In this document: positions 1 through 45,200 of the stretch, piece after piece
Layout: each line of letters begins with the position of its first letter
Position numbering within the stretch: position 1 is the stretch's first letter
Assembly (NCBI GenBank): GCA_035048485.1
Contig: CM068587.1
Location: 49,250,496 to 49,314,495, forward strand
Direction of reading: 5' to 3'
Source of the DNA: Pteria penguin
Taxonomy: Eukaryota; Mollusca; Bivalvia; Pterioida; Pteriidae
DNA length: 64,000 nucleotides
Made by a program: the position numbers and the translations under genes
Notes under the pieces: generated by a model
Databases searched by the model: none
Told to the model about the DNA's origin: nothing
What the model saw: only the letters and a program-made list of their open reading frames with translations

Positions 1-150
1 AGCTCTGTCCCTTGATGGGATTTTTGCTATCACGTTAAGGGCCATGCGGTGATTAATTTGCTCTTCAGATATTTTGGATTCGGCCATGGACATCGCTAAA
101 GAGAATTACGTTTTTGACATTTGTACAAGACATAATTAATTAAATAAATA
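1..150 (+). repeat. Dispersed repeat family R1, copy A (truncated by window edge)
   Basis: Starts gctctgtccc-ttgatgggat and continues with tttgctcttcagatatttt and catcgctaaagaga. The same string of motifs recurs at about 2775-2985 and 23760-23960 and inverted at 6625-6810. No open frame spans the copies. Confidence 0.6.
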
Positions 151-461
151 CGTACATACTTTGTTGACACATTTACACACAAAGCCTTCACAAACCTACC
201 GTTTTAAATATCCATTCTTTGAATACGCCTTTACAGACAAGTTCCTCATATATTTACCGAATTGCCCATTGTTGATCACCATTTTCACAGAAAAGGTCTT
301 CACAGACCTACCATTTTGTCCACTCTTTGTCGACACCTTCACAGACAAGGTCTTCACAAATTTACCGTTTTGTCCATTCTTTGTCGACACCTTCACAGAC
401 AAGCTCTTCACATACTTACCGTTTTGTCCATTCTTTGTCGACAACTTCACAGACAAGGCCT

Positions 462-33943
<33,482 letters not shown>

Positions 33944-34504
33944 CTGTAAAAATAAATAACTTAACATCCCTCTTTATCACATTCATCATTCTGTGTCATT
34001 TGTGCAACTGAGATAATTTACAGTGCGTCGATAGCAAAATAATCCCACATTCGTGATCTGCAATGTTTCCTTTTCGAAAGCCTCCATGCATGGCCTTCCA
34101 ACTCAAGTTTCATTTTAAAGGTTACAGCAACCCAATTCACGACAAATAAAGACTGTTTTCAAATCATTTTGAGTATTTGGGAATTATTAAGATTTTATTC
34201 GAATATATTATGATTTATTGATTTTTAAATATGTAGAAAGTAAAACATGCAAGCATGTTATTAATTCTTAGTTCAAGTTATTTCATTTACACAACGGCAT
34301 TTAAATTGTACAATAAAGTGCATTTTTCAAAACAAAAGACAATTGTTTTTCATGTTTATCGTAAATTTTAATACAATAAAGTACTGGAGCTTGCTGTCCA
34401 AAATCTCAACCACTGATTAAACGAACCAGTGTAAAAAGTTAAAATGGCATTTAGTGCTATTTGTACCGTCACTGTATAAATCCTTACCCAGCATTTGTTT
34501 ACTT

Positions 34505-34640
34505 ATCAGGGGCAGATCTAGAAGCAGATGGGGGTGGGGGTGGAGGAATTCCAAAGTGCCGAGAGGGGAGGGTACGGGAAGGGGTCTATCATCTCTTGTA
34601 CGGGGGGGGGGGGGGGTCCTGGGGCCTTCCGCCGGGAATC
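34505..34640 (+). repeat. G-run element
   Basis: Starts ggggcagatctagaagcag, contains long G runs (12 G near 34605) and ends gccttccgccgggaatc. The same class as the insertions at 2577-2720 and 40495-40690; function unknown. Confidence 0.5.
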
Positions 34641-34784
34641 TTTTTTAAATTTCGAATAAAATGGTGTAATCTGATATATATTTCAGCCTTTTTTTTCAAT
34701 GATAACACAGGAATTTTTTTCTGTCTGCTAAGAACAAAACCATAAACTCATATCCATTTTGTCACTTTATTTCTTAATTATTAG

Positions 34785-35505
34785 TCCCCTACCGGCATCG
34801 TCGAAGGGGACTATAGGTTTGCACTCCGTCCGTCTGTCCGTCCGTCAGTTCGTCAGTCACACGTTTTCTGGACTTTTTTTCTAAACGCTTGTAGATATTC
34901 ATCCAATTTTTGGTGTGTGAGTCTACCACCATGAGCTATGAACAGAGCAAGTTCGAGTTCCGTGTCGGTCCACCGATTTTTGACGAAATTACGGCCCTTG
35001 GAATTAGAAAATTTCTTTAAAATAGCAGTTTTCCGGACTTTTTTCTAAATGCTTGTAGATATTCATCCAATTTTTGGTGTGTGAGTCTACCACCATGAGT
35101 TACAGATCAAGTTTGAGTTCCGTTTCGGTCCACTGATTTTTGACGAAATTACGGCCCTTGGAATTAGAAAATTTCTTTAAAATAGCAGTTTTCCGGACTT
35201 TTTTCTAAATGCTTGTAGATATTCATCCAATTTTTGGTGTGTGAGTCTACCACCATGAGTTACAGATCAAGTTTGAGTTCCGTTTCGGTCCACTGATTTT
35301 TGACGGAATTACGGCCCTTGGAATTAGAAAATTTCTTTAAAATGGCAGTTTTCCGGACTTTTTTCTAAATGCTTGTAGATATTCACCCAATTTTTGGTAT
35401 GTGAGTATACCACCATGAGTTACAGATCAAGTTCGAGTTTCGTTACGGTCCACTGATTTTTGACGGAATTACGGTTCTTGGAATTAGAAAATTTCTTTGA
35501 AATGG
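34785..35505 (+). repeat. 160-bp tandem array (4 copies) with a gtccgtccgtc leader
   Basis: After a leader agtcccctaccggcatcgtc and gtccgtctgtccgtccgtc, four units begin at about 34871, 35036, 35196 and 35356 with gacttttttctaaatgcttg and end aaatttctttaaaatagcag. Units 2 and 3 are almost identical. The leader plus array is a layout often met in mollusc genomes. Confidence 0.88.
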
Positions 35506-35990
35506 CAGGAAGTAATTATATACATGGCAATGTGATATATTCAACAGTTTTTGATGTAGAAGAAGTGTTCTTTCAGGCCAAAACTATCGAAATAATGAAA
35601 GTATTCACTGCAAATATCTTCATAGCGTCAGTGTATATTCGACCAAATCTCAAATTCAAGGACACATTACAAGAGTTGAAAGAACTCATGGAACCATTTT
35701 AAACCTTCACATCCTTGACAGATATTGGGAAAACTCTAGTTGTTGGAGATTTCAATCTCAGTTTTGACCAACTTGAAAAATTGACAGCAACTTTGAGATT
35801 GTTTGGTGTATCACAACTTGTGAAAGAGCCAACTCATCAGTTGGGATCTATTCTGGATCTAGTTTTCTCAAATATAAAGACAGTTCTCTCAGTAATGTAC
35901 CATTGTGGTTTACAGACCATCATGCAGTTGTTATATCTCTTCAATAATGACTTTTGCAGTGCTGATTTTATTATGAAGGTATACTGACTA
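35498..35990 (+). pseudogene. Endonuclease-domain fragment of a retroelement or related mobile element
   Basis: Reads NIFIASVYIRPNLKFKD, an in-frame stop, then KTLVVGDFNLSFDQLEK and EPTHQLGSILDLVFSN. GDFN and THxxGxxLDLVF are hallmarks of the endonuclease/exonuclease/phosphatase fold used by non-LTR elements. The frame is broken and there is no RT next to it. It begins exactly where the 160-bp array ends. Confidence 0.75.
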
Positions 35991-36234
35991 CTACTATTTC
36001 TACATGTATATACATTGATTATTATAAATCCTTTATTACTGGAGTTTTTTCTCATTTTATATTAATTTATTGCCCAGATTACTGAATTTGTTAAATATAT
36101 AAATTTTGTTCTTGGTCTAGGCCTTATTTTAAATTTTTGTGCCATGGGAGGTATTTGTCCCGTTAGGACAGTTCTAGTTTTCATCATCATCAAAGGTTGT
36201 GATCAAATACTTAACTTGCTGGAAGCCTGAAAAA

Positions 36235-36238
<4 letters not shown>

Positions 36239-36308
<70 letters not shown>
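36239..36308. repeat. (GT)n microsatellite
   Basis: About 35 pure GT units. Confidence 0.95.
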
Positions 36309-36309
<1 letters not shown>

Positions 36310-36311
<2 letters not shown>

Positions 36312-37430
36312 GGGGGTCTTAGTTTTCCATTTGCCGGTAGGTAACTTAGTATTGCCTAAGCAATACTTTCAGAGTGCTTGTTAACTTTGATATGGTACCG
36401 AAATTGCATATAAGTAAGTTATGTCATTGAAATGGTAAGACGAACTTTGACCGTCCGTTACCGTAACCATCTGGTCCTTGTAGTATCTAACATATTGACC
36501 TTCGGATTTTATCATATCTACAAATGTTGATAATAGATTAAAATTAAAATTTTAAAAAATCCAAATTTCATTTTATTTATAGATAAATCCCCCCCCCCTC
36601 TCTCTCTCTTACCACAAAATCCAATTAGAACATGCCTTGGGTCAGATCACTTATTAGATCTCTTAAGATTTTCGTCGAACTTTTCACAGTACACTGAATT
36701 AATTTTAACATTTGTAAATTTGTAATCACTACATTATTGATATATAAAGATTGGCAGAATATTGAATACTTAACAATATACATGTATATAACAGCGACTT
36801 ATTTAAAATAATAGTTACATACTTAAGTCGGTGGAAGAAAAAATAAAATAAAAACTTTTGACGTCGTAAATATATTAATGTATGACAAGCTATTTTTATA
36901 ATTTCATAATGAAAAATGTGTATCATTTTCATAAACCATCGTGATAAATCTAAAATAAGAAATATACAATACACAAAACATCATTGCCATAAATAAATTA
37001 CATTTTAAATATCATTTGATGAGTTCATCATATACAAGACTTTCTGTAAAAGACGAAGATTTCTTTATTATTTAATAAGTTCGGACGTTTGCCAAAATCA
37101 TTTATTGTTTAATTAGAACACTTCAATCGAAACAATGTAGTTTTTTCAACATAAAATATATACTTCTAATAGTTTGATATTATAAGTATTCCTCATCAAT
37201 AGGACTTAACTCTTGGGAAAAAATCTCGGAAATGGTTCGGGGAGGGGGGGGGGTTGTTTGTTTTGTTTGTATGTGTTTTTGTTTTGTTTTTGTTGGTTTG
37301 TTGTTTTTCTATCTAGCTCAGACTGGTGTGACTCTGAATGATAAAAATGCACAATAGCCTCAACGCTCACATAAAATTTTGTGAATTAAAATTTAAACAA
37401 GCGAAAGACTTGAACTAATTTATTTTGTAT
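36310..37430. other. AT-rich intergenic stretch
   Basis: No coding frame. A small C8-plus-TC run at about 36590-36612 and a G-run with TTTG repeats at 37240-37305 are the only features. Confidence 0.4.
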
Positions 37431-37439
37431 TCAATGATG

Positions 37440-37975
37440 AAGAGGCGAACTGGGTGGCAAATGTTAAAAACCTATTAGCAAGTAATGGATTGTTATGTAT
37501 GTTTGGGACTTATATAATGTTAGGCATGAAACCAATTTTTTTTTTGAATTTGGGACACAGACTTAAAGATCAATTTGTTCAAGAAATCAGGTCAATTATT
37601 AGTGAATCCCCTAACTGTTATTTATATAGATTTTTGACGGATACTTTTACATTGCAATTTTATTTAAGAAAAATCTTTCCTTTATACATAGACAAAATAT
37701 AAGTAAAATTAGAGTATCTGCACACTCCTTTAAATTGAAACAGGTCGTCATTTACATTTAACGAAATGCATAAATTGTGATGGAATTGAAGATGAATTCC
37801 ATTTTATTTTAAAGTACCCCCTCTACGCAAATCTTCGAATTACATTTCTAAATAGGTATTACTTGTGTCGACCATCATCATTGAAGCTAGTACAACTTTT
37901 ATCCTCGAACAATGTTACAGAGTTAAGAAATTTGGGTAGAGTTTTGTATCCGGTTTTTAAACGAACAAAATAAAA
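37440..37975 (+). pseudogene. C-terminal end of a non-LTR retrotransposon reverse transcriptase
   Basis: One frame gives WVANVKNLLASNGLLCMFGT and RSIISESPNCYLYRFL; after a frameshift near 37740 another gives CINCDGIEDEFHFILKYP, LYANLRITFLNRYY and KLVQLLSSNN, ending KRTK and a stop. The C-x2-C, EDE-HF, CP-x-Y-x-x-LR layout is the usual end of LINE-type RT proteins; the C of 'CP' is changed to Y. Broken and 5'-truncated. Confidence 0.8.
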
Positions 37976-38809
37976 TTTTGCATTAAGTACTATTCATCTA
38001 CCACCTCATGTCATGCACTGTTAACATTCTCTTATTGCAATTTGTAATTAGATAGATATGACATGATTGTTTTTATACGTAAACTGCGCTAAATAGCTGT
38101 GACAGAATCGTAAGCGTCGCTAAAAATGTTAAGTCACAGCTTCTACAAAAGTAAAGGCTATGGAACACCTCATTTGGAACTCATGTTATGAACACATAAT
38201 GAGAAAGTAGCTTCTAGTGCACTTTGTATGTCTGTCAGTCGTGAATCACACCTGAGCAGTCATGTATTAAGAACCGAAATATTATTTAAGAAATCATGTT
38301 GAGAGTGTCGAAATTCTAAATCGCCGATACACTGCAAAATGTCGAAGACATGGATACCTTATTATGTACGCTTTATCTGTTATTAGGACTTCTCGGCAGA
38401 TAAGTGTAAATGCAGTAGATAGAAATTCTACATTTGCAGGGACGAATACAGCAATTTGAAAAAAAAAATCCATCCTTCATAGCACATGTAAAATTTGGTC
38501 AATATATGGACATACGAGTATCTGATAGTGGGAAAAACCGGCAAAGGACTTAAGGGGGTTCCACCTTCAAAAATGGTTTAAATCACTTTTTCTATTGTTT
38601 GTTGACCAAAAGTGTGTGAGTCAAACCCCGTCACTCACACCCCCTTTTTAATCCACACTTTATTTCTTGTCTCAAATAAGTGAAAATAAGGCCAATTCTT
38701 TGTTTACTATTCCGTCAGAGAAATGGATTTTTTAGAAAAAAAGTATTTCGAAAGTAGACCTACTGCAGTATGTCTCTGGATCCGCCATGATTTCTCTAGC
38801 ATGTTTTAT

Positions 38810-38945
38810 GCAGTTGTTTGAGTTTGTATGTTTCTTGTTTTACGTCACAAAAAATATGACGACGTCAGCTGCATTGCGTAGAAAACAAGACCTATGTGCA
38901 ATAAACCCACCTGGGGCAGTGTAGGATCATTTACGGCATTTATTT
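38810..38945 (-). mobile_element. SINE family 1, partial
   Basis: Complement of tail and body only: cttgttttacgtcac, tatgacgacgtcagctgcattgc, acccacctggggcagtgtagg. It ends about 100 bp before the hnRNP U 5' region. Confidence 0.6.
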
Positions 38946-39009
38946 ATTCGTTTCATATTTTTTGTCAATTAAATCTTATATATGGATTTACCGCTCATGT
39001 GCGTCCTTT

Positions 39010-39020
39010 GCCGCCATATT
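39010..39020 (-). promoter_or_regulatory. YY1-type site upstream of hnRNP U
   Basis: gccgccatatt is the exact complement of the YY1 consensus AANATGGCGGC and lies 115 to 125 bp upstream of the start codon. YY1 sites of this form sit at or just after the start of transcription in many animal housekeeping genes. No TATA box is seen nearby. Confidence 0.55.
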
Positions 39021-39134
39021 GGAAATCGAAGACCATAACAGAAAGTTGCACCGCATTGTAGATGAGCAGAGTAGACGTATTTGCACACTGATGAGAAGGA
39101 GAAATTGAAATTTTGTGCAGATCAAATCTCCGCC

Positions 39135-39270
39135 ATGAGTGATATAGATCCAAATAAGCTTAAGGTTGCAGATCTAAGGGAAGAACTGAAAGCACGAGGG
39201 TTGGACACAAAGGGGACGAAACCAGTTCTCGTTAAAAGATTAAAGAAAGCTTTGAATGAGGAAAAAGGAG
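39135..39270 (+). CDS. hnrnpu-like: hnRNP U exon 1: SAP domain
   Basis: [20 protein letters not shown] and [20 protein letters not shown] form a complete SAP helix-extension-helix DNA-binding motif (residues 7-42). The start was chosen at the first ATG in frame after upstream stops; the 5' UTR extends left. Donor is GTAAAC, phase 1. Confidence 0.96.
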
Positions 39271-42200
39271 GTAAACCTTATTGCAATGTATTATAAAAAT
39301 TAAAATGTCGTAAAAATCGTTTAAACTATAATAGCATGGCAATATTGTATGTAATATATTACATTATGTGTATATTTTAAGCGAGCGTGATTCATTGCGA
39401 CCTTGACCTTGTAAACAGGATGTGTGTTATGAGTGGAAATACAAATAGTAGTTGAAATAGAAAATACACATATAATGATATACATATTTAATTCAGTCAA
39501 AGATGTCTTGGTTTAAAGAGAGTTTTTCATATATTATCTGAAGGTCTTTACAAAAATAAATGATATTAATTTATATTTTGCAAACCAAATTGATCATTGA
39601 TGATGTCACACCTAAAGATTTACTATGTGTTTTTGATATTGCTTTCTTTGCAGCTAATGAGTCCATATCAAGTTCTGCAGATGATTCTCAGGAAGCCCTA
39701 GACGACAGTAGCCAAAGTCTGCAGGAATCTCCGACAAAAGCAGAACCAGAGGTATAATACAGTGTGTCCCATACAAAATTGTTTTCCTCAAATTGGCTAG
39801 AGTTATCTCCATATCTGTCTATCTATCTATATATTGTATGGTCCTCCAGAGGAGTATTCTATACAGCATCTGTGCAAAATTTGTGTTTATCATACAGTAC
39901 AGACCAGGTGTTGGGGAGAAATTGCACAAAACTCAGTGGGAAAAACACAGAAAATCACTGGGAATCCAATGGAAATTGATGAAATACAATTTGTATTGCA
40001 TGGTTCCTGAAAATACATCTAGATGTGGCCCACTGTGGCAAGTGGAAAAATTACTTAACACCTGAACTGTAGTGTACACTGTAATGCACTTTGCTGAATT
40101 ATATTTTGAGCACAAGAGCTGTAATATTTGTCATTAAACTGCAGAAATTTATTGAGGAATCTTAAAGAAAGCTTGGCCCCTTTTATTTAAATTTTATACA
40201 TGTATGAAAGCAGTTTGTAGAAATGTGATCTCAAAATTTTGGTATCTCAATAGAAAGCAATGATAAATCCGAAGATGTCACCCAACAATTATTGCATAAA
40301 TGGGTCATGTGACCAAACCAACTTCGAGGATAAGGGATTGCCGTGTGTTGCTGGCAATCTGGGTCTGATTCTGAGGGTTGTGCAGCTATGAAGAGGTTAA
40401 TTACCTTATGTTTCCATGTTACAATGTAACTGAAATCCTGTTGAAATTACATTAAACCCAATCAACCAACCATACAGAGAAATATTTCTCATATATCATG
40501 CGCGGATCCAGAATTTTTTGTCAGAGGGGGTCCAACCAAAAAAGGTAAATTTTTCTCTTAGACGAGGGGGGTCCAACCCCAAAAATGCCCAAATACTACC
40601 TTTTTTGTTTTTGGTAAAATTTTTGGATTCCATGGGGGGTCCAGACCCCCCTAACCCCCCCCCCCACCCCCCCTCTGTATCCACGTATGTATATTATAGT
40701 GAGTAATGCATTTACTCTGGATAGAGAAGTTTTTTGTACTAGTAGTACCTTACTATGGTCATAAGTAGGAAAATTGGGTATGCATGGCTTGGTAGTTAGT
40801 CATGATTTAATTTTTCTGAAAAACTGTTGCCTTTGGTCTTGCACCATTCTTATGGACAGACATTTTGGTTAATGAATTTTTCAGTCTCAGGTGGTGATTA
40901 TTTTTGTTTCCTAAAAAGTTTTGTATATATGCAGGCTGAAGCTGCAGAAGTTGAAGAGGCCCCTCCAGCAGAAGAGGAAACCAAACCCAACGTAGAAGAG
41001 GTTTGTAATATTTCATTTATAATAAATCCAAACAAGAGTTGTAATGCCTTTTGTGAAGAATACCAGAAAAATATCATTAAATTCAGCTGTCAGGGGCAAT
41101 GTATTAGTTGTCTGTCTTTTTACTGTTAGTTATTTAAGTTTTTCTTCAGAGATCTACTGAAGGGATTCTGACGAAATTTTGTAGGGGTAATGCACTTAAG
41201 GTCCCCTTCAAGTTTTGAAGTTTTTTGGCTAGATCTTTCCAGGTAATATCTGTCTGCTCTCTTTTTATAGATTGTCTTAAGGAAATCAGTGTTTTTGTGA
41301 ATAGAAATAATAATTTCTTTTCTTTTGTTTTTTAAATGTAAATTTTTAGATTAAAAAAGAAAAAAAGATTTGGAAGACTGTTGTACTATTTTTATGTTAT
41401 ACATTTTTATTATTATGATTAAGCTGAGATAAATTAAATGAAATTTGGTATGATTGAAATACTCTGGATCTCTTATATGTGTCCTTGTGTTTTTGCCAGA
41501 CCTGTCTTAAATGTTATTTTTGGTTACATTTCAAAATAAAAGTTTTGACATATTTTGCATGTCTTTTGGGAATTTCACTGTTTTGCACACTTTCAGGGTG
41601 TATTTTCTGATTTTCTTATTGTAGATTTCTTAAAAAAAAATAAAAACCAACCTGCAATAGGCAAAATAGGTGCATAGAATGAATAAAGATTGAGTGTATC
41701 ATAAAGTTCTAGCAGTTTTGATTTTGGGATAGATTTTGATGTGAATATTTTACTTGAAAAACTTCCAATCTTGCTAACTTAATCATATGCTCAGATAAGC
41801 GATACAGGCCCACTTGAACGACGTCTTTCACTGTTTGTGAAACTCATCAGACCTTAATACAAATACATGTATCTAGTAACAGCAAGGTCGGGTTGGTAAA
41901 ACTTTCACAATTATTTAATAGAAATGGGAAATTTTACCAGACAAATGATTCTAACTTTAATGTTCACACACTGATGTTAAATTCTAAAACTTGGAATTTT
42001 GAAAGATAAAAACAAGTTAGAAATTTGAATTGCAGACAGTTATATACATTCATTGTACTTTGAATGTGGAGAAAATTACATAATCTTGATGAAATAATTT
42101 TTCATGGCTTTTCAAGTTAAAGTGATTTGAAGCAATAAATGTTTACGTTCAGAAAAGCTATGACAGTTTGAATACTTGTAATCAATAATTAAGGAAAAAA

Positions 42201-45200
42201 GATGATACATGTATTTTTGCATTGTTTCCTACTTCAGCTGTAGTGAGTATTTAGTTGTAAACTACTTGTGCCAGCTATTGTTGATTATTTGCGATGTACA
42301 AGTATTGTTTGTGCTTTCTTTTGCAATAGTTTGATTGCAGTTTTTGATTAATGTACAGTACAGTCCAGATGGAACTTAATTTGCCCACTGGTCACAGTGG
42401 GCATTTTTAGAGTGGGCATTAAAAATGTCCACTGGACAGTGGACATTCTTGTAAGAGTCAGTTAGAATTAACATACAGGTAAATGGACTGCTTGATAGCT
42501 CAGGTAAATGTCCACTCCTAATGCCCACTGAAATTTCAGGTGGACTGCCCACTATGGACAATGGACATTCAAAGTTCCACCCGGACTGTACTGTATGGTT
42601 TGTTTTGGTCATGATATGCATGCCTTATCAGGAGACATATTTTACACTGAAAGAGATGAGATGCCAAATTGGGTATGCAGATTTCACTCCTTTTGCATTT
42701 ATCATTTTCATTTTGTTGTGTTTTGATTTTCTTCATTTTCACTTCCCCATCTGTAGCCTGAACCTGAAGTGGAACCAGAACCAGAACCTGAACCTGTACC
42801 AGCACCAGTAGTAGAGCCAGAGGTACCAGTTTCTTTCCATTAACTTCCAAGAGCATATTTCATCTGTAATCTGCATGTAGCATTTTTTTCGTTCTTTTAA
42901 CTTTTATACCTCCTATAAATTAGGGGTACATGTAGCAGTAGAAATCTGTCTATCAGAACTTTTTCATTTTGCAACACCTGCCATATTCATTTCGATTCCA
43001 TCAAATTTATTAGCCACTGGTGTACCTTGTACAGGACTGTGCACCTAGATATGTGCCATCGTTATCATGCAGGAAACCTTCCACCTACTGCATGTAGTAA
43101 CATAATGCTTTTAAATTACGTCATTTGAAATAAGTTTTCATATTGGGTAGTGTCATATAATCAAGGCCATAAGTACCAGTACATTGTACATGTAACCCTA
43201 ATGATTTGAATTTTCATGTGCATGTCTCAACTCTTGTCTGCTGAAGCCCATGAGTTACTTACACTTCCTGTGCTTGTTCCTTGTTTCATTAAGCTTTGTT
43301 GTTGTGATTTGCCATCATCTTTTCTTTCAGCCTGTGCCAGAGCCAGTGTCAGCTCCAGAGCCAGTGCCAGATCCAGAGCCAGAGCCACTGCAACCACTTG
43401 AAGAGCCTCCAACAGAGGTGAAGTGAAATTTTAAAACCATTAGTCATAAATTGTTAGTTGCTACATGTCTTGATGTCTAGCATTGCTGAATATTGCATGA
43501 AATCCTTGCCTGGTACACCTTTGTTGAATACACAGTGTATTGTGTAATTCTTGACTTTACACATGGTTGTAACCCACTGTGGCAGGTGGAAAAATTACAA
43601 AACACCTGAACTGTGCTGTACATGAATATTTTCAGGACAAACTGTAAAGTTATGTATTTTGCATGATCAGAGTCAGTAACTGGTCATCTGATTTTCATGA
43701 GGATCTGTAAGAAAGATTAAACTACTCTTCAGTGTAAAACTGAGGCAAATCAAAGTATTATAAAAAGTAAAGGAACACAAACACTCTATGTTGCAAATTT
43801 TCGGCCTCACAACCTTTATCAAGCAATTTAAGAGAGGACAAATGAAAAAAAGATGATGTATTTGTCATCTCTTAAGTTGCTTGATAAAGGTCATTTGGCC
43901 GAAAATTTGCAACATAGAGTGTTTGTGTTCCTTTACTTTTTATGTATCTGACTTCTCTTTGGAGGACTTCTTCGAATCAAAGTATTATATTTAAGAAGAA
44001 TATACTTTGATGTCTTAATGGTAAATCATAGAGTTTACATCTAAATTCTGTCTGAGCAATTTGTAAGTTTGACTTGTAATCAAGTTGGATTTTGGAACCT
44101 TACAATTCCCCATTTTCATGTTGGATCAGCGTCTAGTGGCCGATGATGGAAATAGATAAGTTGATGACATTGAATTCTTTTTTTCTTACAGGTTCAGCCT
44201 GTTCAGGAGAACAGTGTGAAGCAGGAAACTGAAGATGTTGAAGTAAAAGAGGAAACCAAGCAGGATCAGGAAATGAAAGAAGATGCTGCACAGGTCAAGG
44301 AAGAGGCTCCACAAGGAAATGGCACTGTGACAGCAGAGGATACCGAAATGGCAGAGAACCATGTAGAGGGTAAGACATGGAATTAATCTTTCCCCTTTAA
44401 ATTAGTAATACAGACTGTCAGTAGCAGTAAATTATATGTATATTGTGATTTGTATTGCCAGAGAAACAAAGTGAAAGCAGATATAGAGTAAATTGTTCAT
44501 TAATTTTCTGCCATTGTTTCACAGGTGAAAAAAGACAGAGTCGCAAAAGATCTAGGTCAAGGTCCCGTGAACATCGCCGCAGTAGGTCTCGATCCAAAGA
44601 GAAAAAACGAAAGTATGTCTCATCTCATTAAGTGATCACTCTAATTTGCAACATTAGATATGCAATTAGTAGCCCATCAGAATAAACCTTCAATGTTATA
44701 TGATGTGAGGAGCGTTATGCTAGACTAACTTCATTTAGCAAATCATTTCTATATGATGTTAATGTAAGGATTGTGGTAGTGCCTTCAGATGACGTAAAGA
44801 TGCAAAACGTCATGTGTCAGACATACAACAAGAATTTAGATTAATGCAATGAAGGATTTTCCTTTTGTATAGTAAAACAAACTGACAAGAAAAAGGTATG
44901 TCTGTTTTGGGAAGCTTAGCTTATTGTTTTGTATTGTACATTTGTAGTAGCTATGAGTTGTTATTGCAAAATGTAAGAAGAAAAACAAATCATACCTCAC
45001 CAGAACGTGTTCAGAAACAGCGATGAAAATGTAAGGGTTGGCATTTAAAGTTAGAGGCAGTTATCTCTTTGTGTAAATCATGTTTACTCCATTGCAGTTA
45101 TGATCTCATGAGCTGTATGTCATTTTACAGGCGAAGTCCCTCTCCAAAGAAAATAGAAATGGAGAATGAAGTATGGGAAACGTCAGAGAATGTTTTACTT

